A DNA stretch of 64,000 nucleotides, from NCBI GenBank assembly GCA_021772075.1, contig JAETNQ010000003.1, positions 1 through 64,000 on the forward strand, given 5' to 3'. This stretch comes from Lachnospiraceae bacterium (lineage in GTDB: Bacteria > Bacillota > Clostridia > Lachnospirales > Lachnospiraceae). Shown piece by piece: positions 1-6,306 of the stretch (positions are counted from its first letter, which is position 1; each line of letters starts with the position of its first letter). Below the pieces are notes generated by a model. The model was given only the letters and a program-made list of their open reading frames with translations. It was not told the origin of the DNA and ran no database searches. Position numbers and translations under genes: made by a program.

Positions 1-44
1 GCAACTGCATAACCTTAACAATCTCAATATTCAATTTTTAAAGC

Positions 45-62
45 AGCCACCGAAAGATGGCT
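45..62 (-). terminator. Probable intrinsic terminator
   Basis: On the minus strand AGCCATC-TTTC-GGTGGCT forms a 7-bp stem with a tetraloop, followed by GCTTTAAAAATTG. It lies about 50 bases after the stop of the gene that ends at 115. Confidence 0.5.
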
Positions 63-114
63 TGTTTGTTGTGTGCTTAAGGTAATGGATACCCTCTACT
101 TTTCATTTTCAATC

Positions 115-477
115 TTATCCTCCTTCTTCTAAGCGAACGCCACCGTACTCCCAGAGATCTTCTTTCAGCTTTTCCATATCTAACTCGCCATTTTGCCATT
201 TTTCGTAATATTCCAGCACATGGCTGGTAAACTCCGGAATTCGTTTTGTATAAGATTTCTTCCAATAATGATCCATAAGAACTTCCAGTGGGAGAGTAAG
301 CAACAGAATCATAGCAGTGTTTACCGCATCATCCGTAGCCTGCTGCCGCACTCGTTCGAGTTCGTTGCCGATTCCTTCACGAACCATAGCATCTAATTGA
401 GCTTTGGTAAGATTGTATGTGGCGGTCTTTGCTTTTTTCTCATTCTTCATAGCTCGTCGAATTTCTGCGCGTCCCAT
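115..477 (-). CDS. Conserved phage hypothetical protein
   Basis: 120 residues. Lysine-rich N terminus, then a mostly helical protein with a hydrophobic stretch (MILLLTLPLEVLM, about residues 55-67) and an acidic tail. The track start (TTG at 486) is too close to the ribosome site; AAAGGAGA sits 9-10 bases before ATG 477, which I use. Last gene of the visible minus-strand array on the left. No function recognised. Confidence 0.7.
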   Translation of the reverse strand: MGRAEIRRAMKNEKKAKTATYNLTKAQLDAMVREGIGNELERVRQQATDDAVNTAMILLLTLPLEVLMDHYWKKSYTKRIPEFTSHVLEYYEKWQNGELDMEKLKEDLWEYGGVRLEEGG

Positions 478-482
478 AAATA

Positions 483-713
483 TCAAATCTCCTTTACATC
501 ATAAACTCGACTTAAAGATACTTTTTTGATTATTCCATCTTTCTGAACCATAGCATAATCTCCGCTCCAAAATCCGGTGCCAATCTGTAAGAGTTCATAT
601 TCGGAAGTATTTAACGAACATACAGAACAATCGTCAACCACACCAAACATTTCTTGCGTCTCCATACAGGAGCGGCAATGGGAGATGTCTGGTTTTACTT
701 TACATGTTTTCAT
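483..713 (-). CDS. Small four-cysteine protein
   Basis: 76 residues with two CxxC pairs, CRSC and CSVC, spaced as in a small zinc ribbon, followed by a beta-rich C terminus. GGAGG precedes tandem ATG codons at 716 and 713; 713 has the better spacing. Close behind it lies the gene at 115-477. A metal-binding regulator or adaptor is inferred; the family is not recognised. Confidence 0.65.
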   Translation of the reverse strand: MKTCKVKPDISHCRSCMETQEMFGVVDDCSVCSLNTSEYELLQIGTGFWSGDYAMVQKDGIIKKVSLSRVYDVKEI

Positions 714-723
714 CATCGCCCTC

Positions 724-882
724 CTACACAATCCAGTTCTCTTTTGAAAAGAACAGAGGGATTCCCGCCATTAAGGTAAATATAAAAGCCGTAGCATCCC
801 ATTCAATCGGTACAGACAATCCGCCAACCACTATAAGAGCCACCGAATATATCTTATTTTTTATCAGTTCACGTTTCCACAT
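724..882 (-). CDS. Small membrane protein, 52 aa
   Basis: Below the ORF-track cut-off. Reads MWKRELIKNK, then one or two hydrophobic segments (YSVALIVVGGLSVPI and AFIFTLMAGIPLFF), ending WIV. AAGGAG lies nine bases before the ATG. A basic N terminus followed by hydrophobic segments is typical of tiny phage membrane proteins; holin or superinfection roles are possible but unsupported. Confidence 0.65.
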   Translation of the reverse strand: MWKRELIKNKIYSVALIVVGGLSVPIEWDATAFIFTLMAGIPLFFSKENWIV

Positions 883-894
883 ATAGCTCACTCC

Positions 895-1029
895 TTAATT
901 TGGAAGCGGTGCACCAGTGTACCACCCAATAAATGCCACAATAAAAGCGATTGCAATCATTAAGACTACAACCGCTGCCGCTATCAGAATAAAATGAAGA
1001 AATATCTTACGAAATCGTTTCTTTGACAT
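895..1029 (-). CDS. Small membrane protein, 44 aa
   Basis: Reads MSKKRFRKIF, then a single long hydrophobic helix (LIAAAVVVLMIAIAFIVAFI) and a short polar tail. AAGGAG is placed well before the ATG. Its start overlaps the 3' end of the upstream frameshifted gene by 23 bases, which suggests translational coupling. Function unknown. Confidence 0.65.
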   Translation of the reverse strand: MSKKRFRKIFLHFILIAAAVVVLMIAIAFIVAFIGWYTGAPLPN

Positions 1030-1242
1030 TTTCTTTCTCCTTATTCGATTTTTGAATACCTGCCTCTACATCATCCATCTTTACCAGCACACCGTTTTCT
1101 CTGAATTTGGAGTAGGCTCTAGCAGTCGCACAGTGCTCGATGCACTTGCACAGTGCTCGATGCACTTGCATACTCGGTTGATCAGAGCGTAAATACAAAG
1201 ATAAAGGATAATAACTGCTACTACAATCTGTAAAAAGTTCAT
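1007..1242 (-). pseudogene. Small membrane protein gene frameshifted by a 20-bp tandem duplication
   Basis: The ATG at 1242 follows GGAGG and starts MNFLQIVVAVIILYLCIYAL, a membrane anchor. At 1131-1170 a 20-bp unit is present twice. As read, translation shifts and stops at 1081 after 53 residues. Removing one unit gives 216 bases, exactly 72 codons, which rejoin the frame ending ...KENVKETIS at 1007 and restore a 71-residue protein. The duplication therefore looks recent and inactivating, unless it is a reversible switch or an assembly error. Confidence 0.75.
1131..1170. repeat. Perfect 20-bp tandem duplication (x2)
   Basis: The unit beginning CAGTGCTCGATGCACTT occurs twice in direct abutting copies, and the 20-bp period extends three bases (GCA) to the left. 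Twenty is not a multiple of three, so the duplication changes the frame of the gene it lies in. Confidence 0.95.
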
Positions 1243-1448
1243 TCTAATTTTCCTCCTATTTTTTTAATAATTTTATAACAACACAATTCAAATCTTGGCT
1301 CGACACCTTTTCTATGCATTACGTGAGAAAATTGGATGTCGCTTCCATACTTCTTTTTAAGTCTTAAAATATCTGGATGATTCGATTTATAAGTTGCTTG
1401 TAATTCATCCAATGTATTATAAAATAAGGATTCGAAACTTTGAATCAT
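1239..1448 (-). CDS. Conserved phage hypothetical protein, 69 aa
   Basis: Starts MIQSFESLFYNTL at ATG 1448, after a GGGGGA tract. The track start is a TTG without a ribosome site. Contains two cysteines (ELCC) near the C terminus and a lysine-rich end. Its TGA overlaps the ATG of the frameshifted membrane gene (ATGA). No family recognised. Confidence 0.55.
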   Translation of the reverse strand: MIQSFESLFYNTLDELQATYKSNHPDILRLKKKYGSDIQFSHVMHRKGVEPRFELCCYKIIKKIGGKLE

Positions 1449-1469
1449 ACCGGTTCCCCCAAAAAATAA

Positions 1470-1495
1470 AAGAGCCAAGATTTCTCTCAGCTCTT
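1470..1495 (-). terminator. Terminator hairpin containing a stop codon
   Basis: Minus-strand AAGAGC...GCTCTT stem followed by TTTTATTTTTT. The TGA of the gene ending at 1487 lies in the loop. Confidence 0.6.
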
Positions 1496-1681
1496 AGACT
1501 CATCTTCTTTTTCCATCGGACACCATTTTCGACATTCCGGATATGATTGCTCTCCACATTTGTTGCAAATCATCGTATGCCTACCAAGATCAGGAATCTC
1601 TTCTTTAAATTCCTTTACTTCGGTGATCCAGCTTCCATCGGGCTGCCTGACAGGGCAAACCATTCTTGAGTTGACTTTCAC
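1487..1681 (-). CDS. Small zinc-ribbon protein, 64 aa
   Basis: GTG start at 1681 with AGGAGG eight bases upstream. The N-terminal half is beta-rich; the C-terminal half carries CNKC and CRKWC, a probable single zinc knuckle, and an acidic tail. The stop codon sits inside the following terminator hairpin. Role unknown. Confidence 0.6.
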   Translation of the reverse strand: MKVNSRMVCPVRQPDGSWITEVKEFKEEIPDLGRHTMICNKCGEQSYPECRKWCPMEKEDESKS

Positions 1682-1728
1682 GAATATCGCCTCCTTTGCT
1701 TATTTTACCACAACACTCCAAAAAAGTA

Positions 1729-1751
1729 AAAGGCCATGTTACTGACCCTTT
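1729..1751 (-). terminator. Intrinsic terminator
   Basis: Minus-strand AAAGG...CCTTT stem with an inner TCA/TGG extension, followed by TTACTTTTTT, just after the gene ending at 1771. Confidence 0.55.
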
Positions 1752-1770
1752 ACCCGGAAACGAAGCTGAT

Positions 1771-1962
1771 TTACGAAATCAGTATTTGATACCGTTTCCT
1801 AAGCTCCTCAAACATGTCGGGAGTTGCTGCTATGCTGATGTGAAACTCGATTTTGCCTTTCTCGTTTATCACGGTTTCGACAAATCCTCGAATCTTCTCA
1901 GCATATAGCATTCTCAGACAAATGCCAAGTTGCTTATCGTTTACAGCTAAAAAGTAATCCAT
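1771..1962 (-). CDS. Conserved hypothetical protein, 63 aa
   Basis: The start is set at ATG 1962 (MDYFLAVNDKQ) because AAAGGAGG lies eight bases upstream; the longer track ORF has no ribosome site. Mixed alpha/beta composition with no cysteine cluster or membrane segment. The boundary motif at 1979-2004 sits directly upstream. Function unknown. Confidence 0.6.
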   Translation of the reverse strand: MDYFLAVNDKQLGICLRMLYAEKIRGFVETVINEKGKIEFHISIAATPDMFEELRKRYQILIS

Positions 1963-1978
1963 AAACGCAACCTCCTTT

Positions 1979-2004
1979 CCATTATAGGAGATGTTTTTCA
2001 CGCG
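1979..2004 (-). promoter_or_regulatory. Boundary motif, copy 1
   Basis: 26-bp element CCATTATAGG...CACGCG (plus strand). On the minus strand it contains CTATAATGG and runs straight into AAAGGAGG. It overlaps the stop codon of the upstream DUF5662 gene. Confidence 0.6.
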
Positions 2005-2501
2005 CCCGAAAGCTTCTCTTGCATCTTTTCAAGAATGGTTTCAACCGACTTTCGAGTTTTCGGACTCATTTTTATGTAAGCCTTATGCTCGTTATACCAG
2101 TTAAATATCTCATTAAGATTGCCTTTCTGCCAACTGAACGCCCACCAATCGCAAATCATTTCGAGAATATGATGGTAAGGCATATCCAGCACAATCTCAC
2201 CCTCTTTGGGGTCATCGTTGATGAGAACCCAATGCTGCCAGTGATGAGGATTCCTGTGAAGATGCAGAAGCCACGCCCTTCTGTAATCCTGAACAACCTG
2301 ATAAGATTTGTTGTTGCCATAGAAATACCGGTCGTAGGCTTCATACTCGTCCGACTCATTCTTGGAAGTATCGTGAGCAAACTCTGTCTGCCATGCTACA
2401 CCATCTACCAACAGTTCGGGAAGGTTCTCCTGAATCCACTGAAAGCCTTTGTAAACATTGTTACGGTGTTGTTGTAGATATAAATCATACTGTGCGCTCA
2501 T
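1998..2501 (-). CDS. DUF5662 family protein
   Basis: 167 residues. The pattern HDTSKNESDEYEAYDRYF followed by AWLLHLHRNPHHWQHW and DMPYHHILEMICDWW matches what I recall of DUF5662, a phage-associated family with conserved His, Asp and Trp residues suggestive of a metal-dependent hydrolase fold. No function is established. Its start overlaps the end of the next gene upstream by 17 bases, consistent with one operon. Confidence 0.75.
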   Translation of the reverse strand: MSAQYDLYLQQHRNNVYKGFQWIQENLPELLVDGVAWQTEFAHDTSKNESDEYEAYDRYFYGNNKSYQVVQDYRRAWLLHLHRNPHHWQHWVLINDDPKEGEIVLDMPYHHILEMICDWWAFSWQKGNLNEIFNWYNEHKAYIKMSPKTRKSVETILEKMQEKLSGA

Positions 2502-2724
2502 TTGATCTTATACCGATAGCCGGTCTCCTTTCTTCATAATCAGGGCAGGAAAACTCAATCTTGATGTTCAGATGATCGGACATAACATCCCACCCGTAAT
2601 CGTCATTGGGGCCGTCACCATAGTTTGTACTTTTCAGCTTTTCCATAGCGTTCTTAGCATTGTTCTGGTTTTTACAAACCTTAACATGCGAACACTTATT
2701 ACAATCAGTTTTTAACTTAAACAT
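2485..2724 (-). CDS. Cysteine-containing hypothetical protein, 79 aa
   Basis: The N terminus carries CNKC and a following C (VKVC), with another cysteine near residue 60, suggesting a small metal site. It overlaps genes on both sides by 17 and 8 bases, so it is almost certainly translated in the operon. Function unknown. Confidence 0.65.
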   Translation of the reverse strand: MFKLKTDCNKCSHVKVCKNQNNAKNAMEKLKSTNYGDGPNDDYGWDVMSDHLNIKIEFSCPDYEERRPAIGIRSNERTV

Positions 2725-3094
2725 TGTTCTCCTCCTTCCTAATTTTTAAACTCTTATCTGCGGGAGCTAATACGATACTCATAGACCGTAATGCGCAGGC
2801 ATCAATAACACAAATAGAATTTTCATCATGCCTTTTTACATTAGTGTAATAACCGCCCACATAATACTCATCTTCCGTGAGCAAATCTGTAGTTAAATTA
2901 ACCTCACACACGAGTCCTTTGTCATCACGAACTATATTTGCATCACCTATTACAGGACGGGGATCATATAATCGATCAAAATTCCAATGCACCGGTACTT
3001 TATTTGGAAATGTAATTTTGCAATCTTCCGCAAATTTTCTGCCACATGAATCAACTGTACCGAGATTCAGCAGTCGTCCCTCCATTTTAATCAT
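2717..3094 (-). CDS. Hypothetical protein, weak prohead-protease-like pattern
   Basis: 125 residues; ATG 3094 chosen because AAAGGAGGG is eight bases upstream. The segment VPVHWNFDR...PVIGDANIVRDDKGLVCEV resembles the 'H-D, pvIG, D-GL' core of HK97-type prohead proteases (peptidase U35), followed by RSMSIVLAPAD, which resembles the later 'S-i...PA' block. It is shorter than true proteases and no capsid gene is adjacent, so the likeness may be structural only. Confidence 0.6.
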   Translation of the reverse strand: MIKMEGRLLNLGTVDSCGRKFAEDCKITFPNKVPVHWNFDRLYDPRPVIGDANIVRDDKGLVCEVNLTTDLLTEDEYYVGGYYTNVKRHDENSICVIDACALRSMSIVLAPADKSLKIRKEENNV

Positions 3095-3099
3095 AAATA

Positions 3100-3357
3100 T
3101 CACCCTCCTTTCACTCGACGAAGTTCATCACTAGTCATTTCTTTTTCTAATCGCTTAATCGCCCGGTCGAGTGATGAAATTAGCCCGCTTCTAAAAGAAC
3201 GTGAACCGTAGCGAATGCAAGTTCTGTCATATCGAAGATTAAACCAATCTTTCTCTCGAACTGTGAGCGGTTGTTCGGCTTGTATTTTAATAGCACGTCT
3301 TAAATCTTCCATCTGCATTTCTAACTGCTTGTTGTTAAAATCTCGCCAGTTCATCAT
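3100..3357 (-). CDS. Hypothetical helical protein, 85 aa
   Basis: Starts at tandem ATG codons 3357/3354, the first overlapping the TGA of the preceding gene (ATGATG). Strongly charged and helical (MQMEDLRRAIKIQAEQ...LDRAIKRLEKEM), probably coiled coil. Function unknown. Confidence 0.6.
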   Translation of the reverse strand: MMNWRDFNNKQLEMQMEDLRRAIKIQAEQPLTVREKDWFNLRYDRTCIRYGSRSFRSGLISSLDRAIKRLEKEMTSDELRRVKGG

Positions 3358-3578
3358 GTTTCCTCTGCACTGTAAATATTTTTCCATTCCTCAGAATCAT
3401 GATAAGGATGATCATATTTATTTCCATTTTGGGTAAAAACAATTTCGTTTTCTGCTTCGTTATAATACACACCATTCATTTCTGTAGCATCACATTCCCA
3501 TCCGCTATCGCTTGTCAAATGAACATTTGATGGAATGTTGTTTTCTTTGATGATTTTTTGCAGAATATCAAAAGTCAT
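3354..3578 (-). CDS. Hypothetical protein, 74 aa
   Basis: Reads MTFDILQKII with a beta-rich middle (YYNEAENEIVFTQNG). Overlaps both neighbours by four bases (ATGA-type junctions), so it belongs to the operon. No family recognised. Confidence 0.6.
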   Translation of the reverse strand: MTFDILQKIIKENNIPSNVHLTSDSGWECDATEMNGVYYNEAENEIVFTQNGNKYDHPYHDSEEWKNIYSAEET

Positions 3579-4342
3579 TTTAGTTCATCTCCTTTCGCAT
3601 TACACATAATAATCTCGCTGTACGGAAGCCGCTCAATCCACTGACAGAACTCCCGCCATTCATCCAACTTGTGATTCTTACGGTACATATAAATACCGGA
3701 CAGGACTTCATAGTTCAGCATAACAGTACGCTTTTGGTTGTAAGAACTAGGGAGAAGCTGAATCATCTGCCACCATGCTTGTTTTGCTTGATGCTCCCAT
3801 TGAGTTCCCCTTGATTTAATATCAAGATATCGGTCTCTGGCACCGTTAAGAGCTGAAATAATGCACCCCATAGTTTTCGCTGGCGCATATACTGCATCTG
3901 CATCAGTAAATTGCTCACCCCACATACCGAAATTGGTCAAATGCTCCACACTGAAATCTTCCCATGTAAACTCTTTTGCATGGATCTTATGCATGGTAGA
4001 GCAGGAATTGGCGACGGTACCCACTTTGTATGTATCGAATTCCTTCCACCAGTAGAGTGGAGCCGTGATATCCACATAGACCGCAATCATCCGACGGAAT
4101 TTTCCGTGAACCGAACCAGCTTTTGCCAGCTTCATCATCAGTTCATGATCTGCTTTACCGAGCTGCCACGAATGGTCGTATGTATGATCGCACCCACAAT
4201 CGGCGCAGTTATCACATCCAACCCCATCATCGCCGCCTTTACAGATACCGCTATCGGACTTATCCCAACTGTTCATCGGATTCCGCATTCCACGGATAAC
4301 ATGCTCCCATCCCGTCACTTCACAATTTTCAATTTTAATCAT
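3575..4342 (-). CDS. Phage protein with ThyX-like pattern
   Basis: 255 residues. An early cysteine cluster (GCDNCADCGC) is followed by KFRRMIAVYVDITAPLYWW and, near residues 200-240, LPSSYNQKRTVMLNYEVL...LDEWREFCQWIERLPYSEI. That order resembles flavin-dependent thymidylate synthase: an H/R-rich first block, then an N-R-x block, then a final 'R..P..E' helix. The canonical RHRxxSxxxxSxR signature is not evident. I recall this protein as conserved in gut Clostridia phages. A nucleotide-metabolism role fits the MazG and HAD neighbours but is inference. Confidence 0.6.
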   Translation of the reverse strand: MIKIENCEVTGWEHVIRGMRNPMNSWDKSDSGICKGGDDGVGCDNCADCGCDHTYDHSWQLGKADHELMMKLAKAGSVHGKFRRMIAVYVDITAPLYWWKEFDTYKVGTVANSCSTMHKIHAKEFTWEDFSVEHLTNFGMWGEQFTDADAVYAPAKTMGCIISALNGARDRYLDIKSRGTQWEHQAKQAWWQMIQLLPSSYNQKRTVMLNYEVLSGIYMYRKNHKLDEWREFCQWIERLPYSEIIMCNAKGDELK

Positions 4343-4532
4343 TGCTCATTCTCCTTTCTTCGCACACTTTGCAATGACAATCTGTAGATGGCTTTCCTTT
4401 CTTATATAGGCCGCAGAAAGCACACTCTTCTGGATTGGTAATTGTTATATTTCTTATTTTGCATTTGTAGTCGCCCCAAGAAGGACAAAATATAGCCTCC
4501 TCACAGGTTGTATGCTCTTTTACATTGCTCAT
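4335..4532 (-). CDS. Cysteine-rich small protein, 65 aa
   Basis: Eight cysteines, including CAFC and CHCKVC, so probably two zinc sites in 65 residues. It overlaps the ThyX-like gene by eight bases and ends directly beside the HAD gene, placing it in the nucleotide-metabolism block. Function unknown. Confidence 0.65.
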   Translation of the reverse strand: MSNVKEHTTCEEAIFCPSWGDYKCKIRNITITNPEECAFCGLYKKGKPSTDCHCKVCEERRMSND

Positions 4533-5231
4533 CTATACCTCCTTAAGATTGTCACGAGAGATTCCGATCACCTCAGCAAACCGATCAGCAAGATAATCGT
4601 AATCATCGCCAAATATAATTGCGGCATCCTCTACACCCTCACGCTCTTCGTTCGGAATATCTTCTTCTGTAATTCCCTTTTCAGCCAGCCAATCCTCCAC
4701 AACATCAATCAACCTGCCCCATAATTCCATGCGGTCAGACTGAGTCATATCTTCGTTTATCTGTCGGCTTCCATTTTCTTTTTCCCAGTAAGAATCGTAA
4801 TCGCCTTTTATAAAATTCTTAGCATGGGATATATCCGAGGTGTGTTTGCACTCCGTAGACGGGCAGGTTTCGCCACATTGTTTTCCGTCACAAAAATAAA
4901 GAATATCTGCCACTTTCTCTGAAGGAAGCCAAGCGTTCCGATCATCAACGTACTCATTGGCAAATATCTTTCTCGTATCTGTCCCGAAGGACACCACAAT
5001 CTCCGGCAGGTTCTCATTGATAGCGTCAAATATAAGTCCCTGCTCGGCAGACCAGTCGATTGCATTTTTCAGCATATCGTCCACCCGGCATGTCCAAAGG
5101 ATGAGCTTGTCTCCGTTTGCCTGCCGATCTTTCAGATATGTAATCATCTCTTTGTTTGCTTCTCCGATTTCCGGCCACTTGTTCTCGCACAATGTACCGT
5201 CAAAATCTACCGCAATAATTTTGCTTTCCAT
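4533..5231 (-). CDS. HAD-superfamily hydrolase with cysteine-rich extension
   Basis: 232 residues. The N terminus IAVDFDGTLC is HAD motif I; LILWTCR is motif II-like, and YVDDRNAW near residue 95 is the motif IV region. After about residue 105 the protein leaves the HAD core and carries CDGKQCGETCPSTEC, then an acidic helical tail. Phage HAD proteins are often 5'-nucleotidases or end-processing phosphatases; the substrate cannot be read here. It lies beside the MazG-like gene. ATG 5231 follows GGAG. Confidence 0.8.
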   Translation of the reverse strand: MESKIIAVDFDGTLCENKWPEIGEANKEMITYLKDRQANGDKLILWTCRVDDMLKNAIDWSAEQGLIFDAINENLPEIVVSFGTDTRKIFANEYVDDRNAWLPSEKVADILYFCDGKQCGETCPSTECKHTSDISHAKNFIKGDYDSYWEKENGSRQINEDMTQSDRMELWGRLIDVVEDWLAEKGITEEDIPNEEREGVEDAAIIFGDDYDYLADRFAEVIGISRDNLKEV

Positions 5232-5253
5232 CTCTTTTCTCCAATCTCAAAAA

Positions 5254-5553
5254 TTATTGTTCGCCTTTATCCAATCTGGCGATTCCTCTGTCAAATTTTT
5301 TGATCATAATATTTCTCACATCATCAAAATCCAAATCAATAGATGAGGAATATGTTAATATTGTACATAAGACATCCGCTATTTCCTCTTTAATATTATC
5401 GGGATTACCTTTATGACGCTGATCTTTAGAAACCTCTTTTATCAGCTCCGACATTTCCTCGATTAGATAAACATGTTGTGGCACTCTTTTTTCTGCCGTA
5501 AAATCTTTCCGCACCAGTAAAGTTGCTTTTTCCATAAGTTCACTATCAAACAT
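5254..5553 (-). CDS. MazG-like nucleotide pyrophosphohydrolase
   Basis: 99 residues with the all-alpha NTP-PPase pattern: YLIEEMSELIKEV (the E-x-x-E pair), then IKEEIADVLCTI (E-x-x-D). These acidic residues bind magnesium in MazG and dUTPase-like enzymes. Such phage enzymes hydrolyse nucleoside triphosphates to adjust the pool during replication. ATG 5553 follows a good AGGAGG site. Confidence 0.85.
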   Translation of the reverse strand: MFDSELMEKATLLVRKDFTAEKRVPQHVYLIEEMSELIKEVSKDQRHKGNPDNIKEEIADVLCTILTYSSSIDLDFDDVRNIMIKKFDRGIARLDKGEQ

Positions 5554-5581
5554 AAATACTTTCCTCCTTTTAGAAACCCGA

Positions 5582-5842
5582 TTAGTAATTACGCCGTTGA
5601 TAGGGGAGATGCTTTTGAACCCTTCTTTCCACTCTATATCGTGGCGTGTAATTTTTTAGACACTGATTCTTTTTACAATGAGGCACAAACATCGCTTTTC
5701 CTTTGGCGCGTTTTTCTTTCTCATCATAAAGCTGCTCAAATATTTTTATAAGTGCGTCCGCAACCTGCCTAACAGTAACAGTAAATTGTTCCCATGCTTC
5801 TGTGAACTTATTAAGTAACGTATTCCATTCATCCGTAGTCAT
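5582..5842 (-). CDS. Hypothetical protein, 86 aa
   Basis: The start is moved from the track to ATG 5842 (MTTDEWNTLL) because GGAGG is eight bases upstream. An amphipathic helical first half (FTEAWEQFTVTVRQVADALIKI) is followed by a basic tail with two cysteines. Resembles small phage proteins of unknown role. Confidence 0.55.
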   Translation of the reverse strand: MTTDEWNTLLNKFTEAWEQFTVTVRQVADALIKIFEQLYDEKEKRAKGKAMFVPHCKKNQCLKNYTPRYRVERRVQKHLPYQRRNY

Positions 5843-5846
5843 CAAA

Positions 5847-6119
5847 TCATCCTCCATATCGTAGTCCAAGATGAGAATATAAACGGTCGTACAGTTGCTT
5901 TTCTATCTCATCCTTATAGACCACCACCGGTTTTCCTGCTATATGAATTGTCATGGTTTCACGGAGCAGAGGTTGTGCCGCATTTATACTCACAGATTGA
6001 GCAGCGTTCATTGCTATTTGCGGTTCGGGTAAATATGCCAGAGCTTCCATTCGTTTATGATCGCATTTATCAACAAAAGGACACTTCCGACATCTTTCTG
6101 ATAACTGCGATAGTCCCAT
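5847..6119 (-). CDS. Small zinc-binding protein, 90 aa
   Basis: The N terminus has CRKCPFVDKCDHKR, a C-x2-C-x5-C-x-H zinc knuckle, followed by an alanine-rich middle and a beta segment (MTIHIAGKPVVVYKDE). Its ATG overlaps the end of the 57-residue gene upstream. Unknown function. Confidence 0.65.
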   Translation of the reverse strand: MGLSQLSERCRKCPFVDKCDHKRMEALAYLPEPQIAMNAAQSVSINAAQPLLRETMTIHIAGKPVVVYKDEIEKQLYDRLYSHLGLRYGG

Positions 6120-6293
6120 TCACACTTCTCCTTTCTTCATTGTAAGTTTCTGATATAACTCTGTTGCCTCATTGCCCTTAAAAGCGTTGATAATATCAAT
6201 CTCGCCTTTATCTTTTCTGCCAACAATTAGCACCGGAATATTTCCATGGGTATGGTCAAAACTTACAAGAATAGTATCAGCTTTTCCTTTCAT
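6120..6293 (-). CDS. Small conserved protein, 57 aa
   Basis: Below the track cut-off. Reads MKGKADTILVSFDHTHGNIPVLIVGRK and ends TMKKGEV. AAAGGAG lies seven bases before ATG 6293, and its stop abuts the next ATG (ATGTGTGA spacing). Beta-rich, no cysteines. Function unknown. Confidence 0.65.
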   Translation of the reverse strand: MKGKADTILVSFDHTHGNIPVLIVGRKDKGEIDIINAFKGNEATELYQKLTMKKGEV

Positions 6294-6306
6294 CAAATTC
6301 TCCTTT

